A stretch of 64,000 nt of DNA, taken from Cupriavidus lacunae (GTDB taxonomy: Bacteria; Pseudomonadota; Gammaproteobacteria; Burkholderiales; Burkholderiaceae). Below are positions 24,434 through 30,674 of this stretch, piece by piece. Below the pieces are notes generated by a model, which saw only the letters and a list, made by a program, of their open reading frames with translations, was not told where the DNA came from and made no database searches. Each line of letters begins with the position of its first letter. The first letter of the stretch is position 1. Location: NCBI RefSeq assembly GCF_003353055.1, contig NZ_QKWJ01000018.1, forward strand, positions 60,542 to 124,541, read 5' to 3'. Position numbers and translations under genes: made by a program.

Positions 24434-25816
24434 ATGAGCCAACCCGCAGACACCATCTACCCCACCCGCCAGCTTTGCGACTTCCTGGCCAACTTCAAGC
24501 TGGCCGACGTCCCCGCGCCCGTGATCGAGCGCACCAAGGACCTGTTCCTGGACTGGATCGCCTCGGCCATCGCCGGCAAGGACGCCCCGGCCGTGCGCAA
24601 GCTGCAGGAATTCGCCGCGGCTATGGGCCCGACGCAAGGCGACGCCGAAGTCCTGGTCGACCGCCGCCGCACCTCGCCCTACTTTGCCGCACTGATCAAC
24701 GGCGCCTCCTCGCACGTGGTCGAGCAGGACGACGTACACAACGGCTCGGTGCTGCACCCGGCTGCGGTGGTGTTCCCCGCCGTGGTGGCCGCCGCGCAAG
24801 CCGAAGGCAAGACCGGTGCCGAAGTGCTGCTGGCTTCGATCGCCGGCTATGAGGCAGGTATCCGCATCGGCGAGTTCATGGGCCGTTCGCACTACCGCAT
24901 CTTCCACACCACCGGCACGGTGGGTACCCTGGCCGCCGCCGCGGCCGTGGCCAAGCTGTACGGCCTGGATGCCGAAGGCATCAACCAGGCGCTGGGCTCG
25001 GCCGGCACGCAGGCCGCCGGCCTGTGGGAATTCCTGCGCGACGCCGCCGACTCCAAGCAGTTACACACCGCCAAGGCCGCGGCCGACGGCCTGCAGTCGG
25101 CCTGGCTGGCCCGTGCCGGCTTCACCGGCGCGAAGCAGATCCTCGAAGGCGCGCAGGGCATGGCCGCCGGCATGTCGAGCGATGCCAACCCCGCCTGCCT
25201 GACCGACGGCCTGGGCACACGCTGGGCCACCGCCGAGACCTCGTTCAAGTTCTTCGCCTCGTGCCGCCATACGCACCCGGCCGCCGATGCGCTCAAGGCG
25301 CTGATGCAGCGTGAAGGCATCACCGCCGACCAGGTCGCCAGCGTCACCACGCACGTGCACCAGGGCGCCATCGACGTGCTCGGCCCCGTGGTCAACCCCA
25401 CTACCATCCACCAGGCCAAGTTCTCGATGGGCACGGTGCTGGGGCTGGTGGCCGTGCACGGCCATGCCGGGCTGGGCGAGTTCGAGCAGCATGCGCTGCA
25501 GGACCCGAAGGTGGTCGCCTTCCGCGGCAAGGTCGGCATGGAACTGGATGCCGAGATCAACGCCGCCTATCCGCGCCAGTGGATCGGCCGCGTGACCGTC
25601 AAGACCACCGACGGCCGCACGCTGGCTGCCCGCGTCGACGTGCCCAAGGGCGATCCCGACAACACGCTGTCGCGCCCGGAACTGGAAGCCAAGGCGCTGC
25701 AGCTGGGCGCGTTCCGCCAGGGCGCGACCGAGGCCGAGATGCGCGCCATCATCCAGCGCGTCTGGGCGCTGGAGCAGGCCCCCAACGTCAACGACTGGCT
25801 GCCCGCAGCACGCTGA
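24434..25816 (+). CDS. MmgE/PrpD family protein
   Basis: This 460-residue protein has the two-domain MmgE/PrpD fold, with TRQLCDFLANFKLADVPAPV at the start, the SHVVEQDDVHNGSVLHPAAV active-site region around residue 100, and FKFFASCRHTHPAADALKAL in the C-terminal half. The family includes 2-methylcitrate dehydratase, cis-aconitate decarboxylase (which makes itaconate) and iminodisuccinate epimerase. A member is a fixed part of Pseudomonas itaconate loci, but its role there is unsettled. It might act on citramalate, itaconate or methylcitrate-like acids. It starts after a terminator-like hairpin. Confidence 0.85.
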   Translation: MSQPADTIYPTRQLCDFLANFKLADVPAPVIERTKDLFLDWIASAIAGKDAPAVRKLQEFAAAMGPTQGDAEVLVDRRRTSPYFAALINGASSHVVEQDDVHNGSVLHPAAVVFPAVVAAAQAEGKTGAEVLLASIAGYEAGIRIGEFMGRSHYRIFHTTGTVGTLAAAAAVAKLYGLDAEGINQALGSAGTQAAGLWEFLRDAADSKQLHTAKAAADGLQSAWLARAGFTGAKQILEGAQGMAAGMSSDANPACLTDGLGTRWATAETSFKFFASCRHTHPAADALKALMQREGITADQVASVTTHVHQGAIDVLGPVVNPTTIHQAKFSMGTVLGLVAVHGHAGLGEFEQHALQDPKVVAFRGKVGMELDAEINAAYPRQWIGRVTVKTTDGRTLAARVDVPKGDPDNTLSRPELEAKALQLGAFRQGATEAEMRAIIQRVWALEQAPNVNDWLPAAR

Positions 25817-25826
25817 GAATCACGCT

Positions 25827-26651
25827 ATGTCCACTGCAGTCACCTACCTGTTCGTGCCGGGCGACCGGCCGGAACGCTTCGACAAGGCCGCGGCCGCCGG
25901 CCCCGATGTGATGATCCTGGACCTGGAGGACGCGGTCCATCCGGAGGCCAAGCCCGCCGCGCGCGAAGCCATCGCCGCGTGGCTGGCCGGCCGGCCCGCC
26001 GCCAACGCCTTTGTCCGCATCAACGACAGTGCCTCGCCCGCGTTTGCCGCCGACCTGGCCTGGCTGCGCGCGCTGCCGCCGGGCACCGCGCTGGCCGGCT
26101 TGCTGGTGCCCAAGGCAGAAGATGCCGTGGCACTGGCCACCATCGCGCAGGCCCTGCACGCGATCAACCCGCGGGGCGAGTTGGTCGCCATCATCGAGAC
26201 CGCGCTCGGCCTGCACCAGATCGACGGCGTGGCCTCGGCCTCCGGCGTGGCGCGCCTTGCCTTCGGCTCGCTCGACTATGCGGTCGACCTGGGCTGCAGC
26301 CATACGCGCGACGCGCTCGCCTTTGCGCGTGCGCGCATCGTCCTGGCGTCGCGCGTGGCGGGTCTGCCGCCACCGGTCGACGGCGTGACCACCGCGCTGA
26401 AGGACGAAGCCGTGCTGGCCAGCGACGTCGCCTATGCGCGCGAACTCGGCTTTGCCGGCAAGCTCTGCATCCACCCGGCGCAGTTGGGCGCGGTCCGCGC
26501 GGGCTTCCTGCCCAGCCCCGAGCAGCTCGACTGGGCGCGGCGCGTGCTGGACGCCACCGCCAGCGGTAGCCATGCGGTGCAGGTCGATGGCAAGATGGTC
26601 GACCGGCCCGTGATCGAACAGGCCCGCCGGCTGCTGGCGCTGGCGCAATAA
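25827..26651 (+). CDS. HpcH/HpaI (CitE-like) lyase, candidate citramalyl-CoA lyase
   Basis: This 274-residue TIM-barrel lyase of the CitE family has YLFVPGDRPERFDKAAAAG, the ILDLEDAVHPEAKPAARE motif, and Mg-binding acids Glu124 (IIETALGL) and Asp150 (FGSLDYAVDLG). Such enzymes split malyl-, citramalyl- or citryl-CoA. In itaconate degradation citramalyl-CoA lyase gives acetyl-CoA and pyruvate, which fits the adjacent CoA-transferase and hydratase genes. It follows MmgE/PrpD by 10 bases. Malyl-CoA or related substrates remain possible. Confidence 0.87.
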   Translation: MSTAVTYLFVPGDRPERFDKAAAAGPDVMILDLEDAVHPEAKPAAREAIAAWLAGRPAANAFVRINDSASPAFAADLAWLRALPPGTALAGLLVPKAEDAVALATIAQALHAINPRGELVAIIETALGLHQIDGVASASGVARLAFGSLDYAVDLGCSHTRDALAFARARIVLASRVAGLPPPVDGVTTALKDEAVLASDVAYARELGFAGKLCIHPAQLGAVRAGFLPSPEQLDWARRVLDATASGSHAVQVDGKMVDRPVIEQARRLLALAQ

Positions 26652-26693
26652 CCCGCCGCCCGACAACCTTCACGCATTACAAGGCTTACTGCC

Positions 26694-27560
26694 ATGACTG
26701 ACGCCATTCCTGAACTCGAACGCCTGCGCGGCTGGATCGGCCGCAGCGAATCGCGCACCGAAACGCTGTCGCCGGAACCGGTCATCGGGCTCGCCGCCAC
26801 CTTCGACCTCGACCCCGAGGCCGTCGCCGCCGGCCCGCTGCCGCCGCTGTGGCACTGGCTCTACTTCCTGCCGCGCGCGCCGCAGCGCGACATCGGCCGC
26901 GACGGCCATCCCACGCTCGGCGGCTTCATGCCCCCGGTGCCGCTGCCGCGCCGCATGTGGGCCGGCAGCGAGCTGACCTTCAGCCATCCGCTGCATATCG
27001 GCGATACCGTCACGCGCACCTCCACCATCAAAGACGTGCAGTACAAGACCGGGCGCACCGGTGAACTGTGGTTTGTCGCGGTCGACCATGAGCTGACCGT
27101 CAACGGCAAGACCGCGGTCAGCGAGCGGCACGATATCGTCTACCGCGCCATGCCCGACCCGACCAAGCCGCAGCCGCCGCGCCCGCGGCTGGAGCAGACC
27201 GCGCAATGGCAGCGCACGCTGCAGGCGGACCCGGTGATGCTGTTCCGCTATTCGGCGCTGACCTTCAACGGGCATCGCATCCACTATGACCGCCAGTACA
27301 CGCGCGACGTAGAGGGCTACCCCGGCCTGGTGGTGCACGGGCCGATGCAGGCCATGCTGATGCTGGATCTGGTGGCGCGCGAGCAACCGCAGGCGCGCGT
27401 GCGCCGCTTTGGCTTCCGCGGGCTGGCGCCGCTGTTCGACCAGGACACCATCATCGTTGGCGGCGCGGCGGATCCGGCACAGGCTGGGCGGCTGGTGCTG
27501 TGGACGGGGGATGATGCTGGTGGGCAGGCGATGCAGGGGTGGGCGGAGGTGGAAGGGTAA
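26694..27560 (+). CDS. HTD2/FAS1-type dehydratase, candidate itaconyl- or mesaconyl-CoA hydratase
   Basis: This 288-residue double hot-dog protein is of the MaoC/HTD2 type. An N-terminal degenerate domain carries WHWLYFLPRAPQRDIGRDGH and GGFMPPVPLPRRMWAG; the C-terminal domain carries FRYSALTFNGHRIHYDRQYT with the His/Asn catalytic region and LVVHGPMQAMLMLDL. This form is known from mesaconyl-C4-CoA hydratase and from Pseudomonas itaconyl-CoA hydratase. As last gene of the operon it would convert itaconyl-CoA to citramalyl-CoA for the CitE-like lyase just upstream. The function is inferred from family and context. Confidence 0.85.
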   Translation: MTDAIPELERLRGWIGRSESRTETLSPEPVIGLAATFDLDPEAVAAGPLPPLWHWLYFLPRAPQRDIGRDGHPTLGGFMPPVPLPRRMWAGSELTFSHPLHIGDTVTRTSTIKDVQYKTGRTGELWFVAVDHELTVNGKTAVSERHDIVYRAMPDPTKPQPPRPRLEQTAQWQRTLQADPVMLFRYSALTFNGHRIHYDRQYTRDVEGYPGLVVHGPMQAMLMLDLVAREQPQARVRRFGFRGLAPLFDQDTIIVGGAADPAQAGRLVLWTGDDAGGQAMQGWAEVEG

Positions 27561-27622
27561 AAGGCAAGGGCCGCGGATACGTTTGCCAGGGTTGCGCCGC
27601 GCCGCTACTGCGCGCCCCTGGC

Positions 27623-27958
27623 TTACTGGCCGATTGCCAGGCGGACGGGCTTGCCAATGCGACTCAACATTTCAACCAATGTGTCGATGGTGAATTTGGC
27701 CGTCTTTCGGTTCACTACGTCCGACACGCGCGGACGAGACACCATCAGGATCTCGGCGGCCTCTGCCTGTTTCAGGTGGTGTTGCTCAATCCATGCCGCC
27801 AGTTCGGCCATGAGCTGTTCCTTGAGCAGCTTCGTGTCGTTGATCTGCTTTTTCGACGCCGCCTGCAGCCGCTTGGCTTCCTCGGGCGCAAACCCCAGTT
27901 CCAGGAACAGATTGGCGCCTGGCTTGGTTACGTGGCGGATCTCAGTGTCGATCTTCAT
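27623..27958 (-). CDS. XRE-family helix-turn-helix antitoxin (HigA-like)
   Basis: This 111-residue protein has a charged N-terminal half and a C-terminal Cro/C1-type helix-turn-helix (LKQAEAAEILMVSRPRVSDV, then TLVEMLSRIGKPV). The layout matches antitoxins paired with Gp49-like/RelE toxins, where the toxin gene comes first. Start at 27958 is taken because its ATGA would overlap a normal toxin stop. The upstream toxin gene is reduced to a remnant (27942-28037), so this is now an orphan antitoxin. A perfect 16-bp palindrome at 28048-28063 is its likely own operator. Confidence 0.85.
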   Translation of the reverse strand: MKIDTEIRHVTKPGANLFLELGFAPEEAKRLQAASKKQINDTKLLKEQLMAELAAWIEQHHLKQAEAAEILMVSRPRVSDVVNRKTAKFTIDTLVEMLSRIGKPVRLAIGQ

Positions 27959-28037
27959 GACTTGCCTTTCCTCGCGTTGGCGATAAAGCGAGCAGGTCGT
28001 CGTAGGCTGACCCGACCCAACAAATCTCTTTCTCCAT
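27942..28037 (-). pseudogene. Remnant of a RelE/HigB-type (Gp49-like) toxin gene
   Basis: A 31-codon frame begins MEKEICWVGSAYDDLLAL, like the first strand and helix of Gp49-type toxins (usually about 100-115 residues). After about residue 18 it enters codons that, read in another frame, give ARFIANARKGKS and a TGA overlapping the antitoxin ATG. That second frame looks like the true toxin C-terminus. The gene therefore seems to have lost its middle by a deletion with an out-of-frame join. The toxin should be inactive. Confidence 0.6.
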
Positions 28038-28047
28038 CCCACAATCC

Positions 28048-28063
28048 GTATAAAATTTTATAC
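28048..28063 (-). promoter_or_regulatory. Palindromic operator/promoter of the broken toxin-antitoxin unit
   Basis: The sequence GTATAAAATTTTATAC is a perfect 16-bp palindrome, unusually AT-rich here, and contains TATAAA/TTATAC -10-like hexamers. It ends only 10 bases before the toxin-remnant ATG, so a transcript starting downstream of it would be almost leaderless. HigA-type antitoxins repress by binding such palindromes over the -10 box. A second palindrome, CAGGTTCTAACCTG at 28099-28112, lies about 35 bases upstream. Confidence 0.6.
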
Positions 28064-28164
28064 CAAAATTGCGGCCAGCGGAACCCATGCAGACACCACA
28101 GGTTCTAACCTGATACCTCCGCGTCGATAATCTGTCGGAGGCATGGATTCCCATTGATTGCCAA

Positions 28165-28190
28165 CTGCATGCGACATGCGTCGCATGCAG
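28165..28190. terminator. Strong hairpin, probable terminator or operator
   Basis: An 11-bp perfect inverted repeat (CTGCATGCGAC / GTCGCATGCAG) with an ATGC spacer lies 75 bases downstream of the small minus-strand gene that ends at 28265. The spacer itself continues the GCATGC alternation. No long T-tract is present; it may terminate that gene or be a protein-binding site. Confidence 0.45.
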
Positions 28191-28264
28191 TCATCTCTGG
28201 GCCTTTGGAAGGCCTGACTAAGGCCAACTGCTTCCGCCAACCCGACCCCATGGGCGGCGATTGG

Positions 28265-28615
28265 CTACCCGACCATCGCGTCCTCAATTCCCTCCGCGAC
28301 TGCTTCTACCCTGTCGGCCAGCAATCCAAGGGAGGCCCGACAGAGCCCTCGCAACGCATCCAACGTAGCCGCCTGCAGGGCTACGCTCCCCTCTTCCTGT
28401 GCGTCACATTCGCTGTGCGTAACCAACGTCAGTACGCAGGCCGCGCCTCGCGCAACTGCATCGGCCTGATCCAACAGATTCAATAGCAAGAGTTGCCGAG
28501 GAACAGGCAGCGCGTCCTCACGCGCTGCACGCCGGGTTTCGGGACTGAACCGCGAAAGCGAATCATCAAGTCGAGGTGGGGTGAAGGCGTCGGGTTCGAT
28601 GTTGGACTGGTGCAT
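28265..28615 (-). CDS. Small uncharacterised protein
   Basis: This 116-residue soluble protein starts MHQSNIEPDAFTPPRLDDSL, followed by an amphipathic helical region rich in Ala and Leu (LLLLNLLDQADAVARGAACV). It loosely resembles short DUF3077/DUF6124-type proteins of Pseudomonas in size and pattern (disordered N-terminus, then long helices), but I cannot assign the family with confidence. The ATG at 28615 has a near-ideal GGAGGT site 6 bases upstream, which strongly supports translation. A structured leader (28656-28710) lies in its 5' region. Confidence 0.65.
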   Translation of the reverse strand: MHQSNIEPDAFTPPRLDDSLSRFSPETRRAAREDALPVPRQLLLLNLLDQADAVARGAACVLTLVTHSECDAQEEGSVALQAATLDALRGLCRASLGLLADRVEAVAEGIEDAMVG

Positions 28616-28655
28616 TGCTGACCTCCATAGTGTAGAAGACGAGGTAGCGTGGACC

Positions 28656-28710
28656 GGGTTCTCACTCCCGGCTCCTGCTGTATCAGGAGCCCATCCAGTC
28701 TAGAGAACCC
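28656..28710 (-). promoter_or_regulatory. Candidate structured 5' leader element
   Basis: Two nested perfect stems occur 40-95 bases before the ATG of the 28265-28615 gene: an outer GGGTTCTC/GAGAACCC (28656-28663 with 28703-28710) and an inner GGCTCCTG/CAGGAGCC (28670-28677 with 28684-28691). The asymmetrical unpaired segments between them are typical of a regulatory RNA fold rather than a simple terminator. I do not recognise a known riboswitch class. Confidence 0.45.
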
Positions 28711-28853
28711 TGCCGTTCACAATCAAGGCGCAGATTGTGAAGGATCGATACGTCAAGTCGATCGCAGAAGCTGCCAAACTCCATGTAGCGGACTATTGCG
28801 GGCTCGGGTCACGACTCGGCGAAGGCGGCGGGCCTGCTGGTCGTTGGTCTGGT

Positions 28854-29159
28854 TATGTAGGTCGGGTTCGATGTTGTCGTAGGTCGACGGCCTGGTTCCG
28901 CCCTGCTGGGCGGGTCACTTTTTGTCCGAGCGACAAAAAGTAACCAAAAAACGCGTCGCCTCTGGCGGCTGGCCATCCATTCCACGGTGTGGGTGGTTCG
29001 GGCGGTGGTGATTTCCGTTCGATGGGGTTGGTGGTTCGACCCTGCTACGCACCCTGTCCGGTGCCTACGTCCACGGACTATTGGACGAACCCGACTTTAG
29101 GCTGTTGGCAGCCTGCTAACGAGGTCATCGGTAGGACGCCTTCGGCTGCGCTACGCGCA
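28854..29159 (+). repeat. Left arm of a roughly 305-bp imperfect inverted repeat
   Basis: This arm starts TATGTAGGTCGGGTTCGATG and ends GGACGCCTTCGGCTGCGC, and is matched on the opposite strand by 29282-29586 with scattered substitutions and small indels. It contains an internal perfect hairpin ACTTTTTGTC-CGAGC-GACAAAAAGT at 28917-28941, followed by a conserved TAACCAAAAAACGCGTCGCC. The sequence type resembles dispersed repeats of Burkholderiales. No transposase is present. Confidence 0.75.
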
Positions 29160-29281
29160 CTCAGTATCGTAGGTCGAAGGCACTGGCACGGAGTGCGTCG
29201 CTGCGCTCGCACGGGGCTGTCGTATTGCCGGGCCAAAAGCGCAAATCGGGACGTGGTCGTCCGCCTGCCACGTTAGGGCCG

Positions 29282-29586
29282 GCGCGAAGCGCAGCCGAAG
29301 GCGTCCCACCGACGCGGTACTTAGCAGGCTGCCAACCGCCTAAAGTCGGGTTCGTCCAATAGTCCGTCGATGTGGGCACAGACAGGGTGCGTAGCAGGCC
29401 CGAACCACCGACCCCATCGAACGGAAACCACCACCGCCCGAACCACCAACACCACCAAATTGATGGCCAGCCGCCTGAGGCGACGCGTTTTTTGGTTACT
29501 TTTTGTCGCTCGGACAAAAAGTGACCCGCCCAGCAGGGCAGAACCAGGCGGTTAATCCTACGACAACATCAAACCCGACCTACATA
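29282..29586 (-). repeat. Right arm of the imperfect inverted repeat
   Basis: This is the reverse-complement partner of 28854-29159. It contains the same internal hairpin (ACTTTTTGTC / GACAAAAAGT at 29498-29522). Read on its own strand it encodes a stretch VPTSTDYWTNPTLGGWQPA that is nearly identical in the left arm. Differences between arms are mostly single bases, so the duplication is old or the two copies arrived separately. Confidence 0.75.
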
Positions 29587-29646
29587 CCCAAGCTAACGAG
29601 CAGGAAGCCCCCCCAAGCCCCCCTCCCCCATCCAACACCTCCCCCC

Positions 29647-30618
29647 TCAATCCGCCTGAATCTTCGCCGCCTTCACCACCCCACCCCACAACGCCAGCTC
29701 CCGCTGAATCCGATCCCCCAGCGCCTTGGGCATGCTGATATTGACGTCATACCCCCCAGCCGTCATCCGTTGCCGGAAGCCAGCATCCTCCCCAACCGCC
29801 TTCTGCGCCTTGACCAGCTTGTCCACCACATCAGCCGGCAGCTTCTGCGGCCCCACCAGCGCATACCAGCCGGTCAGGTCATAGCCCTTCTGCCCCGATT
29901 CGATCATGGTCGGCACGTTCGGCAATGCCTGGTTGCGGGTCTTCGACGTCACCGCCAGCGCGCGCACCTTGCCGCCGTTGATATGGCCGATCGCCGTGCC
30001 GGTGATGTCGAACATGAACGTGACCTTGCCGCTCATCACGTCGGCCATGGCCGGCGCGTTGCCCTTGTACGGCACGTGCAGCATCTTCACATTGTTCATC
30101 TGCGCCAGCAGTTCCGCGGACAGGTGGTTCGACGCGCCCACGCCTGCGGAACCGAACGAGACCCCCTCGGGGTGCTTGCGCGCGTAGTCGACCAGCTCGC
30201 CCACCGTCTTCGCCGGGAAGTCCTTGTTCACCAGCAGCACGTTGGTGTAGTCGGTGATCAGGCCGATATAGGTAAAGTCCTTGACCGGGTTGAAGTTGAC
30301 CGAGTGCTGGATCAGCGGGGTCATGGTCATGGTCGGACTGGCGACGAAGTACAGCGTGTAGCCGTCCGGCGTCGCCTTGGCCGTCATGTCGGCGGCGATC
30401 GCACCGCTGGCGCCGGCGCGGTTGTCCACCACCACCGGCTGCTTGAGCACGCGGCCCAGCTGCTCGGCATAGATGCGCGCGGCGGTGTCGACCGGGCCGC
30501 CCGGCGCGTAGCCCACCAGCAGCTTGACCGGCCGCGACGGGTAGGCGTCGGCAGCCCAAGCACCGCCCTGCAGCAGCAGCGTAGCAGTCAGTGCTGCCAG
30601 TGTCGTCCATGTCTTCAT
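29647..30618 (-). CDS. Bug family tripartite tricarboxylate transporter substrate-binding protein
   Basis: This 323-residue periplasmic binding protein has a signal peptide (MKTWTTLAALTATLLLQGGA, cleaved after AWA) and the Bug motifs YPSRPVKLLVGYAPGGPVDT and VVVDNRAGASGAIAADMTAK. GGAGGAGACAACA precedes the ATG at 30618. It lies 56 bases downstream of an acyl-CoA ligase gene, the same pairing as in the 12-16 kb operon, so it probably delivers the ligase substrate. No TctA/TctB membrane genes are nearby. Confidence 0.93.
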   Translation of the reverse strand: MKTWTTLAALTATLLLQGGAWAADAYPSRPVKLLVGYAPGGPVDTAARIYAEQLGRVLKQPVVVDNRAGASGAIAADMTAKATPDGYTLYFVASPTMTMTPLIQHSVNFNPVKDFTYIGLITDYTNVLLVNKDFPAKTVGELVDYARKHPEGVSFGSAGVGASNHLSAELLAQMNNVKMLHVPYKGNAPAMADVMSGKVTFMFDITGTAIGHINGGKVRALAVTSKTRNQALPNVPTMIESGQKGYDLTGWYALVGPQKLPADVVDKLVKAQKAVGEDAGFRQRMTAGGYDVNISMPKALGDRIQRELALWGGVVKAAKIQAD

Positions 30619-30674
30619 TGTTGTCTCCTCCAGGTATGGCTGTAGTGCCCGGGGCCGGCAGGCCCGCCGGGCGT

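Larger units (their letters stand above)
28616..29646. other. 1-kb gene-free region made largely of an inverted repeat pair
   Basis: No reliable gene is seen here. The left 230 bases hold the leader element upstream of the small gene. The rest is the inverted repeat pair 28854-29159 and 29282-29586 with a 122-base spacer. The last 60 bases before the Bug gene stop are C-rich. Short open frames exist inside the repeats but lack ribosome sites. Confidence 0.65.

Noticed and set aside
28649..28943. Small plus-strand frames left of the inverted repeat
   Set aside because: They overlap the candidate leader element and the left arm, lack ribosome sites and have no recognisable domain.
29161..29517. 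118-residue protein inside the inverted repeat
   Set aside because: Tryptophan-rich low-complexity product, no ribosome site, and the frame covers the repeat spacer; treated as repeat-derived.
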